Positions 1 through 7,104 of a DNA stretch of 64,000 nucleotides are shown here, piece by piece. The notes beneath the pieces are model-generated. The model had not been told where the DNA came from, ran no database searches, and was given only the letters and a program-made list of their open reading frames with translations. Position numbers and translations under genes: made by a program. The DNA is from Pelomonas sp. V22 (lineage in GTDB: Bacteria; Pseudomonadota; Gammaproteobacteria; Burkholderiales; Burkholderiaceae_C): assembly GCF_030014915.1 (NCBI RefSeq), contig NZ_JAGIXS010000006.1, forward strand, positions 248,001 to 312,000, read 5' to 3'. Position 1 is the stretch's first letter. Each line of letters starts with the position of its first letter.

Positions 1-896
1 CCCAGTTTGCAGGTGGCGGGCGCTTGTGCGCCAGCGCGCTGCAGCGCCTGCTGCAACAGCGGCAGCAGCAGCATGGGCGGCAAGGCCTGCAGGCCGAGGC
101 CCTCGGGCCACAGGCGCTGCAGGCGAGGGGCCTGCGGCTGCAGGTCGCGCATCACGTCCAGGTAGCTGTCCAGCAGGTCGGCCTCGGCCTCCAGCGTGGT
201 GCCGGTTTCGCGCAGGCGCGGCAGGGCCACGCGCAGATAGCGGATCAGGCGCTCCATGCGCGCTGCGGCATCGGGCTGCTGCTGCTCGTAGGACTGCTCG
301 ATGTCCACCAGCGCATCGAACAGCAGCTGCGGCTCGACCTGGGCTTGCAGCGTCGCCAGGCGCGAGGCCATGGCGCGGCGGCGCAGCTGGGCCTGCTCAG
401 CCAGCATCCGTTGCAGGTCTTCGGTGGCGTGGCGCTGGCGGTGCAGCATCTCGCTGGCCACCACCACCAGCGAGGCGGGCAGCAGCACCTGCAGCGTGAA
501 GGACGCAAGCAGCGTGGGCGTCAGCGTCGGCATCGGCAACTGCTTCCGTGCGACGGCCAGGTGGGTGATCGAGGGCCAGGGCAGGTGCAGTGTCAGCTCC
601 CAGATCGTCAGGGCCGCCAACCACGAACCGAGCAGCGTGGCGAGGGCCAGTCGGCGTGTGCGCCGCGGCCCGGTGGCACGGGAGCGGTCGGCCGGCAGCC
701 AGCACAGCGTGATCACGGAAGCGGCGGCCAGCGAGGTCACGAGGTGGTGGGTCACCACGTCCCAGAAATGCGAGCCGGCTTTGAAGCGCAGCAGGTCGCT
801 CAGGTCGATGGCGCTGAACATCAGGCTGAGGCCCAGGATCAGCAGCGCTTCGGAACTGCTCAAGGAGCGCCAGGCGGCCAGCAGCTGGCGCATCAT
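1..896 (-). CDS. LytS-type sensor-kinase-like protein, probable pseudokinase (3' end outside window)
   Basis: The reading frame is open from the ATG at 896 to the window edge, so the C-terminus is missing. Several hydrophobic stretches fill residues 15-150, followed by a short coiled coil and a His_kinase (LytS/YehU, PF06580-like) region. The family motif EPHFLFN is here EPQLLFD, with Gln190 in place of the phosphoacceptor His. The ATP-binding N-box, LVENAIKHG in the neighbouring kinase, reads LLQQALQRA and lacks the Mg-binding Asn. Autophosphorylation is therefore unlikely. The start overlaps the stop of the upstream kinase by 4 bp (ATGA), so the two are co-translated and probably form a pair. 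The G-boxes lie outside the window. Confidence 0.75.
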   Translation of the reverse strand, partial: MMRQLLAAWRSLSSSEALLILGLSLMFSAIDLSDLLRFKAGSHFWDVVTHHLVTSLAAASVITLCWLPADRSRATGPRRTRRLALATLLGSWLAALTIWELTLHLPWPSITHLAVARKQLPMPTLTPTLLASFTLQVLLPASLVVVASEMLHRQRHATEDLQRMLAEQAQLRRRAMASRLATLQAQVEPQLLFDALVDIEQSYEQQQPDAAARMERLIRYLRVALPRLRETGTTLEAEADLLDSYLDVMRDLQPQAPRLQRLWPEGLGLQALPPMLLLPLLQQALQRAGAQAPATCKL

Positions 897-2032
897 GTGC
901 CTGCTCCGAGGATGGGCATGCGCAGCCGGGCCACGACGCCGCGCGGCTGGGCCGCCTCCAGCTCGAGGGCCGCCGCGTCGCCGAACAGCGCCGACAGGCG
1001 GGCCCGCGTATTGGCCAGGCCCACGCCGCTGCCGCCGCTGCCGCTGAAGCCCTGGCCGTTGTCGCGCACTTCAACGACCAAGGCGCCCGCGCCTTCCCGC
1101 CTTGCCTGGATCTCGATGCGTCCGCCCTCGGGCAGCGGCGCCAGGCCATGCTTGATCGCGTTCTCCACCAGAGTCGGCAGCACCATGGGCGGCAGCCGGG
1201 CCTGTTGCAGCTCGGCGTCGCTGGCGATGCCGAAGGAAAGCCGCTCGCCCATGCGCATCTGCAGGATGGTCAGGTAGTTGCTGACCAGGTCCAGCTCCTG
1301 GCCGAGCGTGGAATCGGGGCTGCGCATGCTCGGCAGGGCGGCGCGCAGGTAGGCAATCAGGCTGCGCAGCATGTCGCGGCCGCGTTCGGGGCTGGTCTCG
1401 AACAGCCGCTTCACATTGGCCAGGGTGTTGAACAGGAAATGCGGCTCGATCTGGGCGTTCAGGGCCGAGACCTGGGCCTCCAGCTGCTGGGCCTGCAACT
1501 GCTCATGGTCGCGCTGCACGCGTTGCAGCTCGGCCCGGGTGGCGCGCTCGCGTTGCTGCAGCAGCAACACGGCGTAGCTGATGCAGCCCAGCGCAAACCA
1601 CAGGCCCGAGGCGGCGACGAACCAGCTGACGACCAGCTCGGGCATGGGCTCGCCGCGTCCCCAGCTGTAGACCAGGCGGCGTACCCAGGTGCCGGCAAGG
1701 GCACCGAAGGCCACAGCCAGCCCCCGAAGCAGCAGGCGCGGTGCGCCGCGCAGCCGCCAGCGGGCCAGCAAGGCCTCGGACAGGGCGATGGCCAGCAGCA
1801 CCGTGAAACCGGCCAGCAGCGACTGGCGCAGGTACAGCGGCAGCATCAGCAGCCATTCCCAGAGGGGCATTTCCTCGGAGGCGCTGGTGGGCAGCATTCT
1901 CGACAGCGTGTGCACGAAGCAGATCGCGAACACCGCCAGGCTGGTGGGCAGGTTCACCACCCCCCGGAACGCCGCAACCGGGCTGATCGGTGTGGCGAGC
2001 GGCGACGAGGCTGGGAAACTCATGGGGCGCAT
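893..2032 (-). CDS. LytS/YehU-type membrane sensor histidine kinase
   Basis: Four predicted membrane segments (about residues 30-47, 67-87, 100-117 and 135-157) precede a coiled coil and a His_kinase domain. EPHFLFNTL carries the phosphoacceptor His198, the N-box is LVENAIKHG, and DNGQGF and GVGLANTRARL are the G-boxes, so the catalytic core looks complete. Members of this family usually signal to LytTR-type response regulators; none is seen here, but one could lie beyond the left edge. I chose the ATG at 2032, which has GGGG nine bases upstream. An in-frame ATG at 2065 has no ribosome binding site. The stop overlaps the start of the pseudokinase-like gene. Confidence 0.85.
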   Translation of the reverse strand: MRPMSFPASSPLATPISPVAAFRGVVNLPTSLAVFAICFVHTLSRMLPTSASEEMPLWEWLLMLPLYLRQSLLAGFTVLLAIALSEALLARWRLRGAPRLLLRGLAVAFGALAGTWVRRLVYSWGRGEPMPELVVSWFVAASGLWFALGCISYAVLLLQQRERATRAELQRVQRDHEQLQAQQLEAQVSALNAQIEPHFLFNTLANVKRLFETSPERGRDMLRSLIAYLRAALPSMRSPDSTLGQELDLVSNYLTILQMRMGERLSFGIASDAELQQARLPPMVLPTLVENAIKHGLAPLPEGGRIEIQARREGAGALVVEVRDNGQGFSGSGGSGVGLANTRARLSALFGDAAALELEAAQPRGVVARLRMPILGAGT

Positions 2033-2113
2033 TGTGTCGTGCCCCAGGGCGGTGCAGTCCGGCATGCGACGAAGCCGGCTGCAAGGCGACGAATCCGGTC
2101 TGGTGGGCCGGCT

Positions 2114-3190
2114 TCAGCGCCACCAGCGGCTGCCGGCCGTCGGCGCCTGGATGGCGATGCGCTCGCCGATCTGCGGCGTGCTGAGCGCCACGCCCCGCTC
2201 TTGAGCCAAGGCCGAGATCCGCTCGAAGGGCTCGGTCCAGCCATGCAGCGAGAGGTCGAAGGTGCCGTTGTGGATGGGCAGCATGTGGCGGCCGCGCAGG
2301 TCCAGGTGGGCCTGCAGGCTTTGCTCCGGCAGCATGTGGATGTCGGCCCAGTCCTCGTTGTAGGCGCCGGTCTCGACCATCGTCAGGTCGAAGGGGCCGA
2401 AGCGTTCGCCGATGGCCTTGAAGCCAGCGAAGTAGCCCGTGTCGCCGCTGAAGAACACGCGGGCCTCGCGGCCCAGCATCACCCAGGAGGCCCACAGCGT
2501 GCGGTTGCCGTCGCTCAGGCTCCGGCCCGAGAAATGCTGGGCCGGCGTGGCCACGAAGCGGGTGGCGCCCACGGTGATCTCCTGCCACCAGTCGAGCTGG
2601 CGGACCTTGGCCTTGTCCACGCCCCAGTGCACCAGGCGGTCGCCCACGCCCAGCGGCGAGAGAAAGAGCTCGGTCTTGCCGGTCAGGGCCAGGATGGCGG
2701 CCTTGTCCAGGTGGTCGTAATGGTCGTGCGACAGGATCACGGCCTTGATGGGCGGCAGCTCCTCGATGCCGATCGGCGGCGCATGGAAGCGCTTCGGGCC
2801 CATGAACTGCACCGGCGAGGCGCGCTCGGCGAACACCGGGTCGGTCAGCCAGAACTCGCCGTCCAGCTTCAAGAGCAGGGTCGAGTGGCCGAGGCGCCAG
2901 AGGCTCTGGTCCGGCGCGGCCAGCAGCTCGGCGCGGCTCAGGGCCTGGACGGGCACCGGTTGGTCGGGCCGGGTATTGGCCGGCTTGTCGACCAGGAACT
3001 TCCAGAACACGGCCAGGGTCTTGCCCAGGCCCATGGCCTGGCGTGGCACGGCATTGCGGAAGCGCCCCTCGACCTGCTGCGGCGAGCCGCTGTGATCGGC
3101 AAACAAGGGCGAGAGGGTCTGGCAGGCGGTCAGCAGGGTCATGGTGCTCAGCAGGACAAAGAGGAGGGCGAAGAGCAAACGGCGCTTCAT
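2114..3190 (-). CDS. Metallo-beta-lactamase-fold lipoprotein (RomA/NAPE-PLD-like hydrolase)
   Basis: A 358-residue protein starting with a basic and hydrophobic signal ending in a lipobox-like LLTAC, so probably a lipoprotein. The metal motif SHDHYDHLD (HxHxDH, about residues 153-161) and later His/Asp residues (SGDTGY, PIHNGTFD) place it in the metallo-beta-lactamase superfamily, closest by pattern to the UlaG/RomA/NAPE-PLD branch. The substrate is unknown. The ATG at 3190 opens directly on the signal peptide; an upstream ATG at 3211 falls inside the palindromic operator and is less likely. It diverges from a TetR gene, which suggests repression by that regulator. Confidence 0.8.
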   Translation of the reverse strand: MKRRLLFALLFVLLSTMTLLTACQTLSPLFADHSGSPQQVEGRFRNAVPRQAMGLGKTLAVFWKFLVDKPANTRPDQPVPVQALSRAELLAAPDQSLWRLGHSTLLLKLDGEFWLTDPVFAERASPVQFMGPKRFHAPPIGIEELPPIKAVILSHDHYDHLDKAAILALTGKTELFLSPLGVGDRLVHWGVDKAKVRQLDWWQEITVGATRFVATPAQHFSGRSLSDGNRTLWASWVMLGREARVFFSGDTGYFAGFKAIGERFGPFDLTMVETGAYNEDWADIHMLPEQSLQAHLDLRGRHMLPIHNGTFDLSLHGWTEPFERISALAQERGVALSTPQIGERIAIQAPTAGSRWWR

Positions 3191-3206
3191 GGACGGATTC
3201 AATAAG

Positions 3207-3222
3207 TACACTGCACAGTGTA
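3207..3222. promoter_or_regulatory. Palindromic operator between the MBL-fold and TetR genes
   Basis: TACACTG-CA-CAGTGTA is a perfect 7-bp inverted repeat with a 2-bp centre in the 77-bp divergent intergenic region. This size and symmetry fit a TetR-family dimer site. That the neighbouring TetR protein binds here and controls both directions is inference from position. Confidence 0.6.
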
Positions 3223-3267
3223 GTATCGAATTCAGAAAAGTAAACCCCGCGGTGTAAAGTTCTGTCC

Positions 3268-3924
3268 ATGTCGAGAATTCCTGACCCCAGCGCCGTCTCC
3301 GAGGACGAACCCCAGCGCCTGACCGACCGCAAGCGCGAGGCCATCGTGGCGGCCGCGACGGCGCAGTTCCGCCAGCATGGCTTCCAGCGCGCCAGCATGG
3401 ATGCGATTGCGGCGGCGGCCGAGGTGTCCAAGCGCACCGTCTACAACCATTTCCCCAGCAAGGACGAGCTGTTCGCGGAGATCCTGCTGCAGCTCTGGAA
3501 GCGCAGCGCGGCCCTGGGCCAGCTGGCCTACCGCCCCGAGCGGCCCTTGCGCGAGCAACTGCGCGAGCTGCTCGCCGCCAAGCTGGGCTTACTCACCGAT
3601 ACAAGCTTCCTGGACCTGGTGCGGGTGGCGGTGGCCGAGATGATGCACAGTCCCGACAGGGCCCGGCACATGGTGGACCGCCTGGGTGAGAAGGAGCAGG
3701 GCCTTGCTGATTGGCTGAGGGCCGCCCAGCAGGACGGGCGCTTGCAGCCGGTCGATCCGCAGTACGGCTCGGCGCTGCTGCAGGGCATGCTCAAGTCGCT
3801 GGCCTTCTGGCCGCAGCTCACCATGGGCCAGCCGCCGTTGACGCCCGCTGAGGGTCAGCAGCTGCTGGACGACTGCGTGGAGATGTTCCTGGGTCGCTTC
3901 GCCAAAAAGGAGAAATGCGCATGA
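3268..3924 (+). CDS. TetR/AcrR-family transcriptional regulator
   Basis: A 218-residue protein with a typical N-terminal TetR helix-turn-helix (about residues 20-65, including VSKRTVYNHFPSKDELF) and a helical C-terminal ligand-binding region of the AefR-like kind. It is divergent from the MBL-fold lipoprotein gene across a palindromic site and overlaps the following EipA-family gene by 4 bp. It is therefore likely autoregulated and probably controls the flanking envelope genes. The inducing ligand cannot be told from sequence. Confidence 0.88.
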   Translation: MSRIPDPSAVSEDEPQRLTDRKREAIVAAATAQFRQHGFQRASMDAIAAAAEVSKRTVYNHFPSKDELFAEILLQLWKRSAALGQLAYRPERPLREQLRELLAAKLGLLTDTSFLDLVRVAVAEMMHSPDRARHMVDRLGEKEQGLADWLRAAQQDGRLQPVDPQYGSALLQGMLKSLAFWPQLTMGQPPLTPAEGQQLLDDCVEMFLGRFAKKEKCA

Positions 3925-4517
3925 CGAGCAAGCAAGACAACAGCCATCAACCGAACCGCCGTGAGGCCCTGCAACTGCTGGCCGCCGTGCCGGCCCTGGC
4001 CGCCGCGCCCGTCTGGGCCGGCAACGACGAGGCCTCGACCTATGACCAGGACACGGTGCTCAGCGCTGCCTTGGAGTTCTTTGGCAATGGCGCGGCCGGC
4101 ATCGCCAAGGTGATCGAGAAGGCCTTCAAGGAGCAGGGCCGTCCCAATGGCTATATCAAGGGCGAGGAAGGCAGCGCCGCGCTGACCGTGGGCCTGCGCT
4201 ACGGCGAGGGGGAGCTGCTGATGAAGGGCGGCGGCTCGGCCAAGGTCTACTGGGCCGGCCCCTCAATCGGCTTCGACGCCGGCGCCAACGCGGCCAAGGT
4301 CTTCACCCTGGTCTACAAACTGCCCAACATCGGCGCCATCTACCGCCGCTATCCGGGCGTGGACGGCAGCTTCTATTACGTCGGCGGCGCCGGCATCAAC
4401 TACCAGCGCGCCGGCGGCGTGACCCTGGCGCCGATCCGCCTGGGCGTGGGCCTGCGGGCCGGCGCCAGCGTGGGCTATCTGCGCTACAGCAAGGAAAAGA
4501 CCATCAATCCGTTCTGA
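3921..4517 (+). CDS. EipA/DUF1134-family exported protein
   Basis: A 198-residue protein with an N-terminal export signal (NRREALQLLAAVPALAAAPVWA region) of Tat-like character, followed by a DUF1134 domain; GFDAGANAAKVFTLVY is the most recognisable part. The Brucella founder, EipA, is a periplasmic protein affecting envelope integrity; a similar role here is inference. The start at 3921 is supported by AAGGAG eight bases upstream and an ATGA overlap with the TetR stop. The ATG at 3915 is too close to that ribosome binding site. Confidence 0.82.
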   Translation: MTSKQDNSHQPNRREALQLLAAVPALAAAPVWAGNDEASTYDQDTVLSAALEFFGNGAAGIAKVIEKAFKEQGRPNGYIKGEEGSAALTVGLRYGEGELLMKGGGSAKVYWAGPSIGFDAGANAAKVFTLVYKLPNIGAIYRRYPGVDGSFYYVGGAGINYQRAGGVTLAPIRLGVGLRAGASVGYLRYSKEKTINPF

Positions 4518-4540
4518 CCCGCTCTGACGCCGCCTTTCGC

Positions 4541-4657
4541 GGGTCGAGCGCAGGGCCGCTCCCAAGCCGGCCCGCCATGACGATGCCTGCGGCTCGAAGC
4601 CGCAAGCATCGGCGTCCCCTCGGGGGACCGTCCGCGTACCCGCGGGCGAGGGGCTCG
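4541..4657. repeat. Dispersed intergenic hairpin repeat, copy A
   Basis: About 117 bp, strongly similar to 31705-31825. Shared blocks include GAGCGCAGGGCCGCTCCCAA, GCAAGCATCG and the perfect hairpin GTCCCC-TCG-GGGGAC (here 4614-4628). A second stem pairs GATGC and TGCGGCT with AGCCGCA and GCATC. The element sits between two convergent genes and ends directly against the stop codon of the diguanylate cyclase gene. It could act as a terminator or RNA-stabilising 3' structure, or be a small non-autonomous element. Confidence 0.75.
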
Positions 4658-6214
4658 TCAAAAACTCCAGCGGTTCTTGCCGGCCTTCTTGGCCTTGAAC
4701 ATCGCGCCATCGGCATCGGCCAGCAGCGCCTCGATCTCGAAGGGCGGCTGTTCGGCCACCGCGATGCCTATGCTGCAGCCCAGGCCGTCGGGCAACTGGC
4801 CCACGCGGCTGACCAGGCGGGAGCTGACCGCCATGGCGATGTGCCGCAAGGCCGAGGCCGGTGCGCTCAGGAAGACGCCGAACTCGTCGCCACCAAGGCG
4901 GCCGGCGCAGTCTTCGCTGCGGATGCAGTCCTTGATCAGCGCGGCCACGCGCACCAGGGCGGCGTCGCCGGCGGCATGGCCGCGGCTGTCGTTCAAGGCC
5001 TTGAAGCCGTCCAGGTCGATGTAGAGCGCGGCCACGCAATGGCGGCGGCGCAGCGCCTCGGCCGCGATGCGCTGGCCGCTGCTGATGAACAAGGGCCGCC
5101 GCGCCAGGCCGGTGAGTCCGTCGAGCTGGGCGCGGGCCGCCTGGTCGCTGGCGGCCCGCTCGTTCTCGGCCGCATTGGCCAGCGCATGGGCCACCACATG
5201 CAGCTCGCGCACATTGAAGCTGGCGCTCTCGCTCGCCAGGTCGGCCGGGCCGGTGCTGTGGAAGGCCGCCACTTTGCGCATTTGCCGGCCGAGGTAGAGG
5301 CCGAGGGCCAGCGAGCAGGCGATGCTCAGTGCGATGCAGATGGCACCTAGCAGGGCGAGCTGCAAGAGCGTGCTGCGCTCGGCCTCCTGCAGCTGCGCGC
5401 GCGGCACGCCGGCCACCACGTGCCAGGGTGCGCCGGCCACCGCCACCTGGGCCATGCGCATGTCGCGTCCGCTCAGGCCCAGCGTGTCGATCACGCTGCC
5501 GCTGTTGAGCTTGAGCAGGGCGCGCACGCTCTCGGTGGCCTGCTGGCCGACGTAGCGCTGCGCCTCGCTGCTGCGGGCCAGCACCAGGCCGCTGTCGTCG
5601 ACCAAGGCGGCGCGCAGCTCACCGCTGAGCGCCGTGTGAGCCAGGTGGGCCGACAGCGTCTGGCTGCGTATGGTCAGCCGCAGCTCGTGCATGCCGAGCT
5701 GGCCCAGCTGCAGCGGCACGGACAATGCCACCTCGTGCTGCTTGCCGGCCGGCTCGATGTAGAGCGATGAAACGACCATTTCGCCCTTTTGCAGCTGTTC
5801 GGCCGCGCCCTGCATTGCAGGAGGGGGAGGCAGGTCCGCTCCCAGTGCCTGGCTGGTGCAGAACAGGGGCCGGCCCTCGATACTGATCAGGCAGATATCG
5901 GCCGCATCGGGGTGCAGGGGCCGCGTGGCAACGGCTAGCTCATGCAGGCCGGCCAGGTCGCCCAGTTGCGCAGCCTTGGAGACGGTCAGCACACGCAGCA
6001 GCGTCTGGGCCTTGTGCAGCAGCAGCTGGATCTCGCCGGCCCGGTCTTGCGCGACCGAGAGCAGGTAGCGGTCGCGGTCGGCACTGCCTTCGCTCAACAT
6101 GCGCTGGCCGGCATAGATGGCGAAGCCGAGAAAAGGCAGCAGCGTGAGCAGCGAAATGACCAGCATCCACTGGCTCATGCTCAGCCGGAAGGCTCGGGTC
6201 CTGAGCGCAAACAT
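4658..6214 (-). CDS. Membrane-bound diguanylate cyclase with periplasmic sensor domain
   Basis: A 518-residue protein: membrane segment at about 14-34, a periplasmic region (Cache-like) to about 280, a second membrane segment at about 282-307, then a GGDEF domain. The active-site motif is GGDEF at 441-445, preceded by RSED, which fits the inhibitory RxxD I-site. It should therefore make c-di-GMP and be feedback-inhibited. DGLTGLARRP marks the domain start. The start has GAGAGG just upstream. It is the last minus-strand gene before the convergent EipA gene, with repeat copy A at its 3' end. Confidence 0.88.
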   Translation of the reverse strand: MFALRTRAFRLSMSQWMLVISLLTLLPFLGFAIYAGQRMLSEGSADRDRYLLSVAQDRAGEIQLLLHKAQTLLRVLTVSKAAQLGDLAGLHELAVATRPLHPDAADICLISIEGRPLFCTSQALGADLPPPPAMQGAAEQLQKGEMVVSSLYIEPAGKQHEVALSVPLQLGQLGMHELRLTIRSQTLSAHLAHTALSGELRAALVDDSGLVLARSSEAQRYVGQQATESVRALLKLNSGSVIDTLGLSGRDMRMAQVAVAGAPWHVVAGVPRAQLQEAERSTLLQLALLGAICIALSIACSLALGLYLGRQMRKVAAFHSTGPADLASESASFNVRELHVVAHALANAAENERAASDQAARAQLDGLTGLARRPLFISSGQRIAAEALRRRHCVAALYIDLDGFKALNDSRGHAAGDAALVRVAALIKDCIRSEDCAGRLGGDEFGVFLSAPASALRHIAMAVSSRLVSRVGQLPDGLGCSIGIAVAEQPPFEIEALLADADGAMFKAKKAGKNRWSF

Positions 6215-6310
6215 GGTCCTCTCGCGTTGAGCGGCCCCTATGAAGTCAGGCCATGGTAGGCGGGGCCCATGGCGGCGCCTATGGCGGCAATCCCTGGGGC
6301 AGGGCAGACC

Positions 6311-7003
6311 CTAGCCGGGCAGCAGTCCGGCGCGCACGCAGTTGCGGCCTTCGCGCCGCGCCGCCTGGAGGCCGGCTTCGGCGCGCGCCTGCAGCTTGTC
6401 CAGCGCCTCGGCCCCGCGCAGCGCGCTCAGGCCTATGCTGACGCTGAGCCCGCCCGGCGCCACCGCCAGGCCCGGCCAATCGTGGGCCTGGATGACGCGC
6501 CGCACGCGTTCGCAGGCCTGGCGGGCCGCGGACAGCTCGATGTCCAGCAGCACCAGCAGCAGGCGATCGGGTTCGTGCCTGAGCGTCAGGTCATGGGCCC
6601 GGCATTGGCCGCGCTGCAACTGCACCATCTGCAGCAGCGCCGCCTCCAGCGTCTCGCCGGCCAGCGGCTGGTCGGGGGCCAACAAGGCCAGGCAGAGGGG
6701 GCGGCCGGCTTGCAGCAGGCTGGGCCAGCGGGCTTCAAGCGCCGGACGCTCGCTCAGCGACCCTAGCGACCAAGCTTCACGGCCGAGTCGATGGAAGGCC
6801 TGGTACAGGCGCAGCGCCAGTTCGAAGTCGCCGCAGCGCTCGGCCAGGGTGCTGAGCCTCTCGGCCAGCGGCGCTGCAGCAGCATCCTGCAGCTGCGGCA
6901 GCATGGCCCTGATCTGCGCCAGCGCTGCCGCGACGTCGCCTTCCAAGGCGCTGAGTTCGGCCGCCTGCACCGCCGGCAGCAGGGGCTTGATCCGCTCGTC
7001 CAT
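6311..7003 (-). CDS. Degenerate GGDEF-like protein with helical N-terminus
   Basis: A 230-residue soluble protein. The first 100 residues are Ala/Leu-rich helices, possibly TPR-like (AERCGDFELALRLYQAFH). The second half resembles a GGDEF domain, ending with LSVSIGLSAL and an AEAGLQAARREGRN helix like the end of active cyclases. Where the GGDEF signature should be, the sequence reads HEPDRLLLVL, so catalysis is not expected. It may bind nucleotide or a partner cyclase. The ATG at 7003 is preferred over a GTG- or ATG-led extension that would reach into the divergent promoter region. It is divergent from a large diguanylate cyclase gene. Confidence 0.6.
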   Translation of the reverse strand: MDERIKPLLPAVQAAELSALEGDVAAALAQIRAMLPQLQDAAAAPLAERLSTLAERCGDFELALRLYQAFHRLGREAWSLGSLSERPALEARWPSLLQAGRPLCLALLAPDQPLAGETLEAALLQMVQLQRGQCRAHDLTLRHEPDRLLLVLLDIELSAARQACERVRRVIQAHDWPGLAVAPGGLSVSIGLSALRGAEALDKLQARAEAGLQAARREGRNCVRAGLLPG

Positions 7004-7104
7004 CGCGCAAGAATAGCCCTCTGCAAGGCCGCCAACCAGGCCCGCCCCACCTATACACTCAGCGACCCTCAACGCACCGCCCCCGGCTCTCCCCTCGTTC
7101 TCCC

